A stretch of DNA of 64,000 nucleotides from Heyndrickxia vini. Lineage in GTDB: Bacteria; Bacillota; Bacilli; Bacillales; Bacillaceae_C. Where the stretch lies: NCBI RefSeq assembly GCF_016772275.1, contig NZ_CP065425.1, positions 1,704,653 through 1,768,652 on the forward strand. The letters are read 5' to 3'. The notes beneath the pieces were generated by a model. The model was not told where the DNA came from. It worked only from the letters and a program-made list of their open reading frames with translations, and searched no databases. The position numbers and the translations under genes were made by a program. This document shows, piece by piece, positions 53,773-60,540 of the stretch (position 1 is its first letter; each line of letters begins with the position of its first letter).

Positions 53773-54161
53773 TTTATATTCCTCTTTTCATTGTTTATCG
53801 TCGTTGAAAACATTGTTTCCAAGAGGGATTAAAATGACTCTTTTCTTTTTACACAATTATATGGACTTAATCTTGTTGCCTTTCATTGTTTGGCAGCATT
53901 AAATATCATCGACGCAGTCATATCGTTTATTGGTCTAAAATTAGATTTGATACAAGAGGCAAACCCGTTAATGGGCTATATTTACAATCAACACCCATTC
54001 TTGTTCTTACTAGTGAAATTGTCGTTTTCCTTCCTATTATATAGTTTTCTTTATGCAAACAAAATACCTACAAAAAACATAGTGAAATACACGACGTATA
54101 CGGCCGTTGTAGTCTATTCATTTGTTTTTTCACTTCATATATATTGGATTGTAAAAATATA

Positions 54162-54189
54162 AAAAGCGTTCATCTGAATGAACGCTTTT
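54162..54189. terminator. Bidirectional terminator between the DUF5658 gene and sinR
   Basis: AAAAGCGTTCAT and ATGAACGCTTTT pair over 12 bp around a short loop, with A- and T-runs on the outer sides. Confidence 0.85.
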
Positions 54190-54526
54190 ATTTATGATTA
54201 TTTAATTTCCATTTATTAAATTCTAAAAACTCACGGAATTCATCTTTCGATACACCTGAATTCATTGCTTCCCGGACGAGAAGTTCCCAGTCTGAGTCAA
54301 GTTCGATTGCATCAGTCGCTTCGATTTCCTCATGTAATAAGGAATTAACGGAAATTCCTAAAACAGCAGCAATTTTTTCAAGAAATTGAACAGAAGGATT
54401 GGATTGGATATTTCGCTCAATGGAGCTTAAATATGATTTTGCAACTCCAGCCTTTTCTGCAAGTTCTGATAAAGATAATTGTTTTTGAAGTCGAAAATTT
54501 TTAATACGTTGACCAATCATACACAT
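54188..54526 (-). CDS. sinR: SinR, master repressor of biofilm genes
   Basis: A 112-residue protein very similar in pattern to B. subtilis SinR. The DNA-binding domain contains L-S-E-L-A-E-K-A-G-V-A-K-S-Y-L-S-S-I-E-R, then N-P-S-V-Q-F-L-E-K; the C-terminal dimer domain has D-S-D-W-E-L-L-V-R-E-A-M-N-S-G-V-S-K. It represses matrix operons by binding GTTCTYT sites, which occur before both tasA genes here. The ORF opens M-C-M-I-G; the second Met matches the usual start. It lies downstream of sinI on the same strand, the classical order. Confidence 0.93.
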   Translation of the reverse strand: MCMIGQRIKNFRLQKQLSLSELAEKAGVAKSYLSSIERNIQSNPSVQFLEKIAAVLGISVNSLLHEEIEATDAIELDSDWELLVREAMNSGVSKDEFREFLEFNKWKLNNHK

Positions 54527-54621
54527 CTCACCTTCCTTCGATTTATTATAACATATAGCGAAGGAATTGTTTCATATTTAGAACAAAAAAAACGTGCACG
54601 ATATGAACTATGTATCAATTT

Positions 54622-54759
54622 TTAAAATTTAACCTCCAGTTTATTTTTTGAAAAGTATTCTTTAATATCGGAAATACTCATCCCCATGTCAATTGCATCC
54701 AAAATTAAGTTCACCCATTCTTGATCTAACGACAATCCATCAACCTTTTGATTTTCCAT
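54622..54759 (-). CDS. sinI: SinI anti-repressor, 45 residues
   Basis: Small antagonist that takes SinR apart from its operators. The helix L-D-Q-E-W-V-N-L-I-L-D-A-I-D-M-G-M-S-I-S-(D-I-K) matches SinI closely. The ribosome site AGGGGGAT is well placed before the ATG. It is 45 residues long and too short for many gene callers. Its leader carries a c-di-GMP riboswitch and its promoter region carries Spo0A boxes, so the switch to matrix production would respond to both signals. sinR follows 95 bp later. Confidence 0.88.
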   Translation of the reverse strand: MENQKVDGLSLDQEWVNLILDAIDMGMSISDIKEYFSKNKLEVKF

Positions 54760-54765
54760 TTTTAT

Positions 54766-54788
54766 CCCCCTAAAATACGATAGTATTT
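54766..54788 (-). promoter_or_regulatory. Hairpin between riboswitch aptamer and sinI ribosome site
   Basis: On the reverse strand CTAAATAC and GTATTTTAG pair around TATC, with one bulge, and the stem ends on the AG of the AGGGGGAT ribosome site. No T-run follows, so it may set translation rather than termination. It shares bases with the 3' end of the aptamer. Confidence 0.5.
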
Positions 54789-54890
54789 AGGTAGTCCAGC
54801 CACCATAGCTGGGACAAAGGGTTTCTCTATGTCCCAATCCTTAGATCTGTGACTTTGCGTCCCCATTTTTCAATAGGTTTGCCCTTTTCT
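54789..54890 (-). promoter_or_regulatory. Class I cyclic-di-GMP riboswitch (GEMM-I) in the sinI leader
   Basis: On the reverse strand the aptamer reads AGGGCAAACC, a P2 hairpin (CCTATT-GAAA-AATGGG) with a GNRA loop, then GGACGCAAAG, CTAAGG, and on the 3' side CTATGGTGGCTGGACTACC. All these blocks are conserved in GEMM-I, including the tetraloop receptor. A variable stem (GGGACA / TGTCCC) extends P3. The GCAAACC and GACGCAAAG segments are at 54876-54884 and 54853-54861. It lies 30 nt before the sinI start. Ligand identity follows from the family; binding is not shown. Confidence 0.9.
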
Positions 54891-54980
54891 GATAAGAATT
54901 GCTTTCATTTTTACTATTACTTATAGTCTACTCCCTACAAATGTGAGTATATAGGATTAGAAAATAAGATACTCGTATAA

Positions 54981-55155
54981 TTTGTCGATGTCGAAAATGC
55001 GTTTATTTGCGGCGTATGGAATAAAAAAATTGTAGAAAATCAAATAATTTTGTATTTTGATGTAAATAAAAGTCGATTAACTAGATTTTTTAGGTAGTTT
55101 TAAAGACTATTACTCATAAAAATAATACTCGAAAGTAATATATTTTGTCGAAAAT
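54981..55155. promoter_or_regulatory. Spo0A boxes upstream of sinI
   Basis: TTTGTCGA (54981-54988) runs directly into TGTCGAAAA (54989-54997), and a perfect TTTTGTCGAAAAT lies at 55143-55155. The 0A consensus is TGTCGAA. sinI is a known Spo0A target in B. subtilis. The 470-bp gap between sinI and yqkF holds only these boxes, the riboswitch and AT-rich sequence. Confidence 0.6.
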
Positions 55156-55230
55156 CACATAAAGTTGTTGAAATGTTTTTTGAGATTATTCTGTTTATTT
55201 ATAAAAACGTCTTTTTGAGAATGTCTCTAA

Positions 55231-56145
55231 TCATCTATGGGCGGTGTATTTCTGTTGTTTAGTCAATTTAACCAATAATTCGCGTTCTTCTTTTGTTAGG
55301 GGGTTTTTCTGAACCGCTTTGGCATTTTCTCTAATTTGCTCAATATTGCTGGCACCGGTAATCACAGAAGCTACAGAACTATTCGATAAATTGTATTGTA
55401 GAGCAAGTTCAGTCATATTGCGGTTTCCCATCAATAATTTATTTTTGATTTCTTTCATTATTTCAACTAATTCATGATACGAATAATCTAAATACCCTTT
55501 GTCCGAAATCTTTTCAAAGCTTCTTTCACTTAATATCCCTTTCGCAACAGGTCCTCTAGTCACAGCACTAACAGCGTGTTCTTTTAAAAGAGGGAGTATG
55601 TCTTCCTCTGGACGACGATCTAATAAACTATATTGGACCATAACACTTACAATACTCGATTTTTGCACGTATTCACGGATGACATTTGGGCGAATGGAGG
55701 AGATGCCGTAATATCTGATTAATCCTTCCTTTTTGAGTTCTTCGAATGCTTCGATAGTTTCATCAATAGGATCCTCAATTGTGCCACCGTGCAATTGATA
55801 TAAATCGATATAATCCGTCTGCAGACGGTGAAGACTATTTTTCACCGCTTCTTTAATATAAGCTTTGGAAGGATCCCAATTCCAACTTGTTTTATCATCA
55901 GTCCAGCAATTTCCTACCTTTGTTGCAATAATGACTTGATCACGAACAGATTTTAATGATTTTCCAACAATTTCTTCATTTAATCCAAAGTCATATAAAT
56001 CGGCAGTATCAAAATAATTAATTCCTTCATCAATAGCTGCTTTCACAATCTCCTTTGCGGTTCGTTCATTGGTCCCTAAGGACATACAACCGAGCCCTAA
56101 CTCTGATACAAATAATTCGGAAGTTCCTAATTGATTTTTATTCAT
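55231..56145 (-). CDS. yqkF: Aldo/keto reductase YqkF
   Basis: A 304-residue NADPH-dependent reductase with a TIM barrel. The catalytic set is Asp and Tyr in F-D-T-A-D-L-Y, Lys in I-A-T-K-V-G, and His in Y-Q-L-H-G-G-T. The C-terminal cofactor region has V-I-T-G-A-S-N. The physiological substrate is unknown. The match to YqkF is close in length and in S-I-R-P-N-V-I near residue 150. It marks the right border of the matrix island. A ribosome site (AAAGGA) precedes the ATG. Confidence 0.92.
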   Translation of the reverse strand: MNKNQLGTSELFVSELGLGCMSLGTNERTAKEIVKAAIDEGINYFDTADLYDFGLNEEIVGKSLKSVRDQVIIATKVGNCWTDDKTSWNWDPSKAYIKEAVKNSLHRLQTDYIDLYQLHGGTIEDPIDETIEAFEELKKEGLIRYYGISSIRPNVIREYVQKSSIVSVMVQYSLLDRRPEEDILPLLKEHAVSAVTRGPVAKGILSERSFEKISDKGYLDYSYHELVEIMKEIKNKLLMGNRNMTELALQYNLSNSSVASVITGASNIEQIRENAKAVQKNPLTKEERELLVKLTKQQKYTAHR

Positions 56146-56215
56146 GAAAAATTAGTCCTTTCTTTCACTAGTAGAACTTATTCTATCGAAAAAAAGTGCG
56201 GAAAACCACTAATTG

Positions 56216-56344
56216 TTACTGTCCTGTTTTTTTTATCCAATCACTAACATACTTATGCTTTTTCGCATAAAATTTAAGACTCTCTCTAATTTCCCAAGCT
56301 TTACCGCTCAAAATTACCCCTTTTGGTTGAATATAAATCTTCAT
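56216..56344 (-). CDS. mciZ: MciZ, peptide inhibitor of the Z ring during sporulation
   Basis: A 42-residue peptide with the MciZ core P-K-G-V-I-L-S-G-K-A-W-E-I-R, then Y-V-S-D-W-I. In B. subtilis MciZ caps FtsZ filaments and prevents further Z rings in the mother cell. AAGGAG lies 9 bp before the ATG at 56344; the longer frame upstream has no ribosome site. Location between yqkF and nudF, divergent from nudF, is the same as in B. subtilis. Short enough to be missed by gene callers. Confidence 0.85.
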   Translation of the reverse strand: MKIYIQPKGVILSGKAWEIRESLKFYAKKHKYVSDWIKKTGQ

Positions 56345-56447
56345 TCGTATCCGCTCCTTGAAGAATTTTCGGTAGATTTTTTCGCATTTTTCTTTTTGTG
56401 TTAAAATGTATGAATAATGTCCAAGATTAGAACAGGGAGCAGATAAA

Positions 56448-56999
56448 ATGCATAAATTCACCGAAAAAACATTGAAGACCGAAAAAATATTTGAAGGAAA
56501 AGTGGTTCATTTACAAGTTGATGAAGTTGAACTTCCAAACGGAAAAACATCAAAACGTGAAATCATTAAACATCCAGGAGCAGTTGCTGTCCTAGCTGTC
56601 ACCAATCAAAATAAAATTATTTTAGTTGAACAATTTCGAAAACCAATGGATAAGGCAATAATTGAGATTCCTGCTGGTAAATTAGAGCCGGGAGAGGAGC
56701 CGATTATCACTGCAGCAAGAGAATTAGAAGAAGAAACAGGCTATGAGTGTGAAGCTTTAGAACACATCATCTCCTTTTACACAGCACCGGGATTTGCCGA
56801 TGAAATATTACATCTCTATTTTGCAAAAGGGTTAAAAAAGAAAGAGCATCCAAAAAGTGCAGATGAAGACGAATTTGTGGAGTTGATGGAGGTTACCTTG
56901 GAAGAAGCAGTCAAATTAGTCGAACAACAAAAGATTTGTGATGCGAAAACAGCATATGCAATCCAATATTTACAATTAAAAGAGGCGAAAAAGAATTGA
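56448..56999 (+). CDS. nudF: ADP-ribose pyrophosphatase NudF
   Basis: Nudix hydrolase that splits ADP-ribose into AMP and ribose-5-phosphate. The Nudix box G-x5-E-x7-R-E-L-x-E-E-x-G-Y is complete, starting at G-K-L-E-P-G-E-E (about residue 79). The usual NudF sequence I-K-H-P-G-A-V-A-V-L precedes it. It has 183 residues, the family size. GGGAG precedes the ATG. Its stop overlaps the start of yqxK by four bases. Confidence 0.94.
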   Translation: MHKFTEKTLKTEKIFEGKVVHLQVDEVELPNGKTSKREIIKHPGAVAVLAVTNQNKIILVEQFRKPMDKAIIEIPAGKLEPGEEPIITAARELEEETGYECEALEHIISFYTAPGFADEILHLYFAKGLKKKEHPKSADEDEFVELMEVTLEEAVKLVEQQKICDAKTAYAIQYLQLKEAKKN

Positions 57000-58156
57000 A
57001 TAAGTACTTTGTTGATCTGCATATTCATATCGGACGAACAAAAACAGGGAAACCTGTTAAAATAACAGCTTCAAAAACATTGACACTTACCAATATTTTA
57101 CGCGCGGCAAAACTTCCTAAAGGACTTGATTTGATAGGTGTCATTGATTGTCATTCACCTGAAGTGATTGCTGAAATTGAAGATTTACTACAAAACGGAG
57201 AACTAGTTGAAATGGAGGATGGCGGTTTTCGATTTCAAGATTCGGTCACACTCATTCCAGGGGTAGAGATTGAAGTAAATGATGAGAATTGTAAAGGACC
57301 ACTCCATGTACTAGGTTATTTTCCTTCTCTTAAGAAAATAAAAGAATTTTCTAATTGGTATACAGGAAAAGTGAAAAATAATCAATTGAGCACCCAACGA
57401 ATACGTGAAGATGCACGGACTTTGCAGAAAAAAATTAAAGAGTTGGATGGGATTTTTATTCCAGCTCATGTGTTTACGCCATTTAAAAGCCTTTATGGGA
57501 AAGGTGTAGAATCATCTTTAGCAGAAGTCTTAGATCCCAATTTAATTGATGCTATTGAGCTTGGTCTTAGTTCCAATACGGAAATGGCAGATCATATTGA
57601 AGAATTACATAATTATACATTTGTCAGTAATTCTGATGCACATTCACTGGCAAAAATCGCACGCGAGTACCAAGTAATGAAATTGGAGGAACCGACCTTT
57701 CTTGCATTGAAAAAAGCACTACACCATGAAGATGGTAATGAAATTGTCGCGAATTATGGATTAAATCCTTATTTAGGAAAATACCATGAAACTACTTGTG
57801 CGAAATGTTATGCGAAAAAGATTGGTGATAAATGTGAACAGTGTGGATCTACCCAGTTTACTAAAGGGGTGGCGGATCGTATTAAAGAATTAACTACGGC
57901 AATTTCGGTACCAGACCGGCCACCATATATTCACCAAGTTCCACTAGATTTCTTGCCGGGTTTAGGACCAAAAACGATGGCAAAATTACTAGATCATTTC
58001 GGAACAGAAATGAATATCCTTCATAATGTCCCGAAAAAGGAAATCGAAAAACTAGTGAAAATGGACCTAGCTGAATTAATTATCAAAGCAAGAAATGGTG
58101 ACTTACAGTTATCTGCTGGTGGCGGCGGGCAGTACGGGAAAGTGTCTAAGAAATAA
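56996..58156 (+). CDS. yqxK: Endonuclease Q-family protein YqxK (PHP phosphoesterase)
   Basis: A 386-residue protein. The PHP metal domain starts D-L-H-I-H-I-G and includes D-C-H-S-P, H-V-L-G-Y and D-A-H-S. A four-Cys zinc ribbon (C-A-K-C ... C-E-Q-C, about residues 265-282) and a helix-hairpin-helix (L-P-G-L-G-P-K-T-M-A, near 321) follow. Endonuclease Q cuts DNA 5' of deaminated bases such as uracil and hypoxanthine in archaea and some bacteria; the domain order fits. It starts at TTG 56996 inside the nudF stop, so the two are translationally coupled. Confidence 0.87.
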   Translation: MNKYFVDLHIHIGRTKTGKPVKITASKTLTLTNILRAAKLPKGLDLIGVIDCHSPEVIAEIEDLLQNGELVEMEDGGFRFQDSVTLIPGVEIEVNDENCKGPLHVLGYFPSLKKIKEFSNWYTGKVKNNQLSTQRIREDARTLQKKIKELDGIFIPAHVFTPFKSLYGKGVESSLAEVLDPNLIDAIELGLSSNTEMADHIEELHNYTFVSNSDAHSLAKIAREYQVMKLEEPTFLALKKALHHEDGNEIVANYGLNPYLGKYHETTCAKCYAKKIGDKCEQCGSTQFTKGVADRIKELTTAISVPDRPPYIHQVPLDFLPGLGPKTMAKLLDHFGTEMNILHNVPKKEIEKLVKMDLAELIIKARNGDLQLSAGGGGQYGKVSKK

Positions 58157-58207
58157 TAAATATTTAGACACAATTTTAGTCCGCCTTGTGAAATAACGGA
58201 GGGTATT

Positions 58208-59398
58208 ATGGAAGATAAGTATTATTTACAATTAATTAAGGAAATCGCAGTACGTTTTGATGAAGAAAAAATTCCATATCATTTTATCGATTCCACGTCA
58301 TTATGGTTGCAAGATGTGGAAGTGGATCATTTGCAAACGGTATTCGTTCAAGTTCAGTGGGATCTTTTTGACACTTCCTATCAGATTTTCCATCATTTCG
58401 AGCAAATAGGCAAGGGAAGAAATGAGACATCCGCTTTTTATAAAGTAAAGTCGGAAGATTACTCGATCCATGTACATTGTGTTTTTAATACGACGATTAA
58501 AACAGATCCTTATCGAATCGAAATAATGAAGGAAAATCAATTGTTTTACTGTATATCTTTGTATAAATATCTCTATTTTGACTCAAAAAAGATCAATACG
58601 TTGGAAATAGAAGCATATTTAGCGAGAGAACAAGATAAGGTAACCAAGCAAAATGAAGTAGCATGGAATCAAAATAATTATACAGCACTTCTAAAACGTT
58701 ATGGTGCACCCGAAGAAGTAGTCAAAAAAATAATTGAAAATCCGAAATGGAGACTTCATCCTTTTTATAAATATCTTGAACCTTTAGCTAATAAAAAGGT
58801 GCTTCATTTATTAGGATCAAACGGGATAAAGGGCGTGGCTATGTCATTACTTGGGGCGGATGTTACGGTAGTTGATTTTTCAAAAGAAAATAAAATGTTC
58901 GCAATGGAACTAAGTGATGCGGCAGAAACAAAGCTTTCATATGTAGTTTCAGATGTATTGTCATTACCGATTGAGGAATTTCATAATCAATTCGATATTG
59001 TTTTAATGGAGCTAGGGGTGCTTCATTACTTTATTGATTTGAATAAGTTAATGCAAAAAATTCATCAACTATTACGGAAAAAAGGTCATTTTATTTTACA
59101 TGAGTTCCATCCAATTTCAACAAAACTAATTACTTCAACGGGGAAGAAACATAAAGTTACTGGCAATTATTTTGATCCAACTATTGAAAATAACCATGTT
59201 GCCTTTACAAAACATATGCCAGATGAAGAAAAAGCAAATTTACAACATGTTCTCCAACGAAAATGGACGTTAAGTGAAATAATAACCTCTACAGCACAAG
59301 CACAACTTATGATTGAAACATTAGAGGAAGAACCCAATCATAAAATTTCAGACATTGGATTGCCAAAAACATATACATTAGTTGCAAAAAAGCTGTAG
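58208..59398 (+). CDS. Class I SAM-dependent methyltransferase with an N-terminal extra domain
   Basis: A 396-residue protein. The C-terminal half (about 195-396) is a Rossmann methyltransferase, with V-L-H-L-L-G-S-N-G-I-K-G as motif I, V-T-V-V-D-F-S as motif II, and V-L-M-E-L-G-V-L-H-Y as motif IV. The N-terminal 150 residues are a separate alpha/beta domain with V-E-V-D-H-L and repeated acidic strands that recall minimal nucleotidyltransferase-like folds; this is a guess. The fusion is unusual and its substrate is unknown. GGAGG precedes the ATG. Its stop lies in the terminator. Confidence 0.72.
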   Translation: MEDKYYLQLIKEIAVRFDEEKIPYHFIDSTSLWLQDVEVDHLQTVFVQVQWDLFDTSYQIFHHFEQIGKGRNETSAFYKVKSEDYSIHVHCVFNTTIKTDPYRIEIMKENQLFYCISLYKYLYFDSKKINTLEIEAYLAREQDKVTKQNEVAWNQNNYTALLKRYGAPEEVVKKIIENPKWRLHPFYKYLEPLANKKVLHLLGSNGIKGVAMSLLGADVTVVDFSKENKMFAMELSDAAETKLSYVVSDVLSLPIEEFHNQFDIVLMELGVLHYFIDLNKLMQKIHQLLRKKGHFILHEFHPISTKLITSTGKKHKVTGNYFDPTIENNHVAFTKHMPDEEKANLQHVLQRKWTLSEIITSTAQAQLMIETLEEEPNHKISDIGLPKTYTLVAKKL

Positions 59399-59419
59399 CC
59401 GTTTTTAGCTACAGCTTTT
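59388..59419 (+). terminator. Terminator of the methyltransferase gene
   Basis: AAAAGCTGTAGC and GCTACAGCTTTT are perfectly paired over 12 bp with an 8-base loop, followed by ATTT. Confidence 0.88.
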
Positions 59420-59476
59420 ATTTACAGATAAGAAAGTAAATTTTGTAGGATTAATGTTTCTAATAAATATCTGCTT

Positions 59477-59819
59477 TGTCTAGCAAGGCGCTTGCGCTTT
59501 TCTTATTGTCTAGCTCCAGCGCCTATCGACTAGAAAACTTCCGAACTTTTCCTTACGATAAGTCAACATCGATTCGCCTTGCAGGCTTATCGTGTTTCCT
59601 TTATCTCAGTCAAAGTCCTTCCAGTTTTTACGTCGATGAGCAAGGCGCTTGCGCTTTTCTATTTGTCTAGCTCCAGCGCCTATCGACTAGAAAACTTCCG
59701 AACTTTTCCTTACGATAAGTCAACATCGATTCGCCTTGCAGGCTTATCGTGTTTCCTTTATCTCAGTCAAAGTCCTTCCAGTTTTTACGTCGATGAGCAA
59801 GGCGCTTGCGCTTTTCTTA
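59477..59819. repeat. Tandem 157-bp dispersed repeat, two full copies plus a deleted first copy
   Basis: The motif AGCAAGGCGCTTGCGCTTTTCT recurs at 59482, 59639 and 59796, exactly 157 bp apart. The two full units (TGTCTAGCTCC...CGCTTTTCT) are almost identical, differing in TTATT against TATTT. The first copy is only TGTCTAG joined to CAAGGCGC, an internal deletion. Each unit contains nested inverted repeats: AGCGCC/GGCGCT (59518/59644), ATCGAC/GTCGAT (59525/59632) and CGATAAG/CTTATCG (59556/59586). The last TTA (59817-59819) is the stop codon of the reverse-strand GNAT gene. The 418-bp gap holds no gene. Confidence 0.9.
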
Positions 59820-60389
59820 TTGCCACTCATTCTTTAACATTGAAAAAATACATGTACTCCGAAGTGTTGTTCCATCTACGCTTGTTTCGTTATTGCGAAG
59901 AATGCCTTCTAAAGTAAATGATAAACGTTCGGCAACTTTACGCGAACGGATATTTAATGAATCACAGCGAATTTCGATTCTTTCAGCTTCTAAATGATTA
60001 AAGGCAAAACTCGTAAGCCCCTTTACTGCCTCTGTAATGTAACCATTATTCGACTGACGACTATCTTGCCAGTAACCAATTTCAAATCGTTTTGCTTCCC
60101 AATTTATTCGGTGTAAACCAGTCGATCCTATAAATACATTATCTCGTTTTCGGTAAATATGGAGTCTAAAATCATTCCGTTTAATAAATTCCGCATATGA
60201 AGTTCGTATTCCCTCCTCAATATCGTCTAACTGTTGATCTCGGTTAGCAAATGGAAGCCATTTTTTTAATTCTTCACGTGAATAATTAATTGCATCAAAA
60301 AGAATTTTTCCATCACCTGGTAAACAAGGTCGAATATATAGTCGTTCGGTTTCAATTCTATCGGGAAAATCTATTAATATTGGTTTCAT
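59817..60389 (-). CDS. GNAT-family (RimJ/RimL-type) N-acetyltransferase
   Basis: A 190-residue acetyltransferase. It starts with the E-T-E-R-L-Y-I-R-P strand typical of the RimJ/RimL group and has I-G-Y-W, then G-Y-I-T-E-A-V-K for the CoA loop, and E-I-R-C-D-S-L-N-I-R-S near 135. The target may be a ribosomal protein N-terminus or a small amine; it cannot be told. ATG 60389 follows AGGGGGAT; a longer upstream frame lacks a site. The stop codon is the first triplet of the adjacent repeat. Confidence 0.86.
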   Translation of the reverse strand: MKPILIDFPDRIETERLYIRPCLPGDGKILFDAINYSREELKKWLPFANRDQQLDDIEEGIRTSYAEFIKRNDFRLHIYRKRDNVFIGSTGLHRINWEAKRFEIGYWQDSRQSNNGYITEAVKGLTSFAFNHLEAERIEIRCDSLNIRSRKVAERLSFTLEGILRNNETSVDGTTLRSTCIFSMLKNEWQ

Positions 60390-60469
60390 TACAATCCCCC
60401 TAAAATTATTTACAAAATTATAACTCTTCAAAAAGTAAATATGCAAGAGAAAAATAATAGACAAGATAG

Positions 60470-60497
60470 GCATATCAAAAGAAATTGCGCATAAGGT
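60470..60497 (+). promoter_or_regulatory. Candidate sigma-E promoter of spoIIM
   Basis: GCATATC, a 13-bp spacer and CATAAGGT resemble the sigma-E pattern (ATATT / CATACAAT). spoIIM is a mother-cell gene, so a sigma-E promoter is expected; the match is only partial. Confidence 0.35.
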
Positions 60498-60540
60498 GAT
60501 AATAAGAGATTTTTTATCTAATATAGTAGGAGGAAGTAAA

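Larger units (their letters stand above)
52391..53872 (-). mobile_element. IS256-family insertion sequence with 8-bp target duplication
   Basis: The right end, read inward, is GATTAAGTCC then ATATAATTGTGTAAAA, close to the known IS256 end. The left end has AGTCAAGTCC then TTAATATTGTGTAAAA; 20 of 26 bases agree. The 8-bp direct repeat TTGTTGCC flanks it at 52383-52390 and 53873-53880. The 1482-bp element holds one reverse-strand transposase gene, now frameshifted, and a long hairpin between that gene and the left end. A DUF5658 gene is split by it. Confidence 0.9.
52379..54162 (+). pseudogene. DUF5658-like membrane protein gene interrupted by an IS256-family element
   Basis: GGGGAGG and ATG 52379 begin a frame that reads M-I-V-A before the insertion. 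Removing the IS and one 8-bp target copy joins it in frame to 53881, giving M-I-V-A-F-H-C-L-A-A-L-N-I-I-D-A and so on, a 97-residue protein with three membrane segments and the family motif N-I-I-D-A-...-N-P-L-M-G. The distal part remains open from within the IS end and has TTG 53890 as a possible new start, but no ribosome site. The gene is therefore probably inactive. A bidirectional terminator (54162-54189) follows the stop. Confidence 0.82.

Noticed and set aside
53373-53900. IS256-family right end at the TTTTACACAAT motif with CTTAAT as target repeat
   Set aside because: The full terminal repeat continues to GGACTTAATC, and the 8-bp TTGTTGCC repeat outside it fits the family and restores the split gene in frame.
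46533-54759. Prophage or defence island
   Set aside because: Apart from one IS there are no integrase, capsid, restriction or toxin-antitoxin genes; every other gene fits matrix production or its control.
59476-59917. Serine-rich small proteins encoded by the 157-bp repeats
   Set aside because: Frames arise from the repeat itself in two identical copies, lack ribosome sites and overlap the GNAT gene end.
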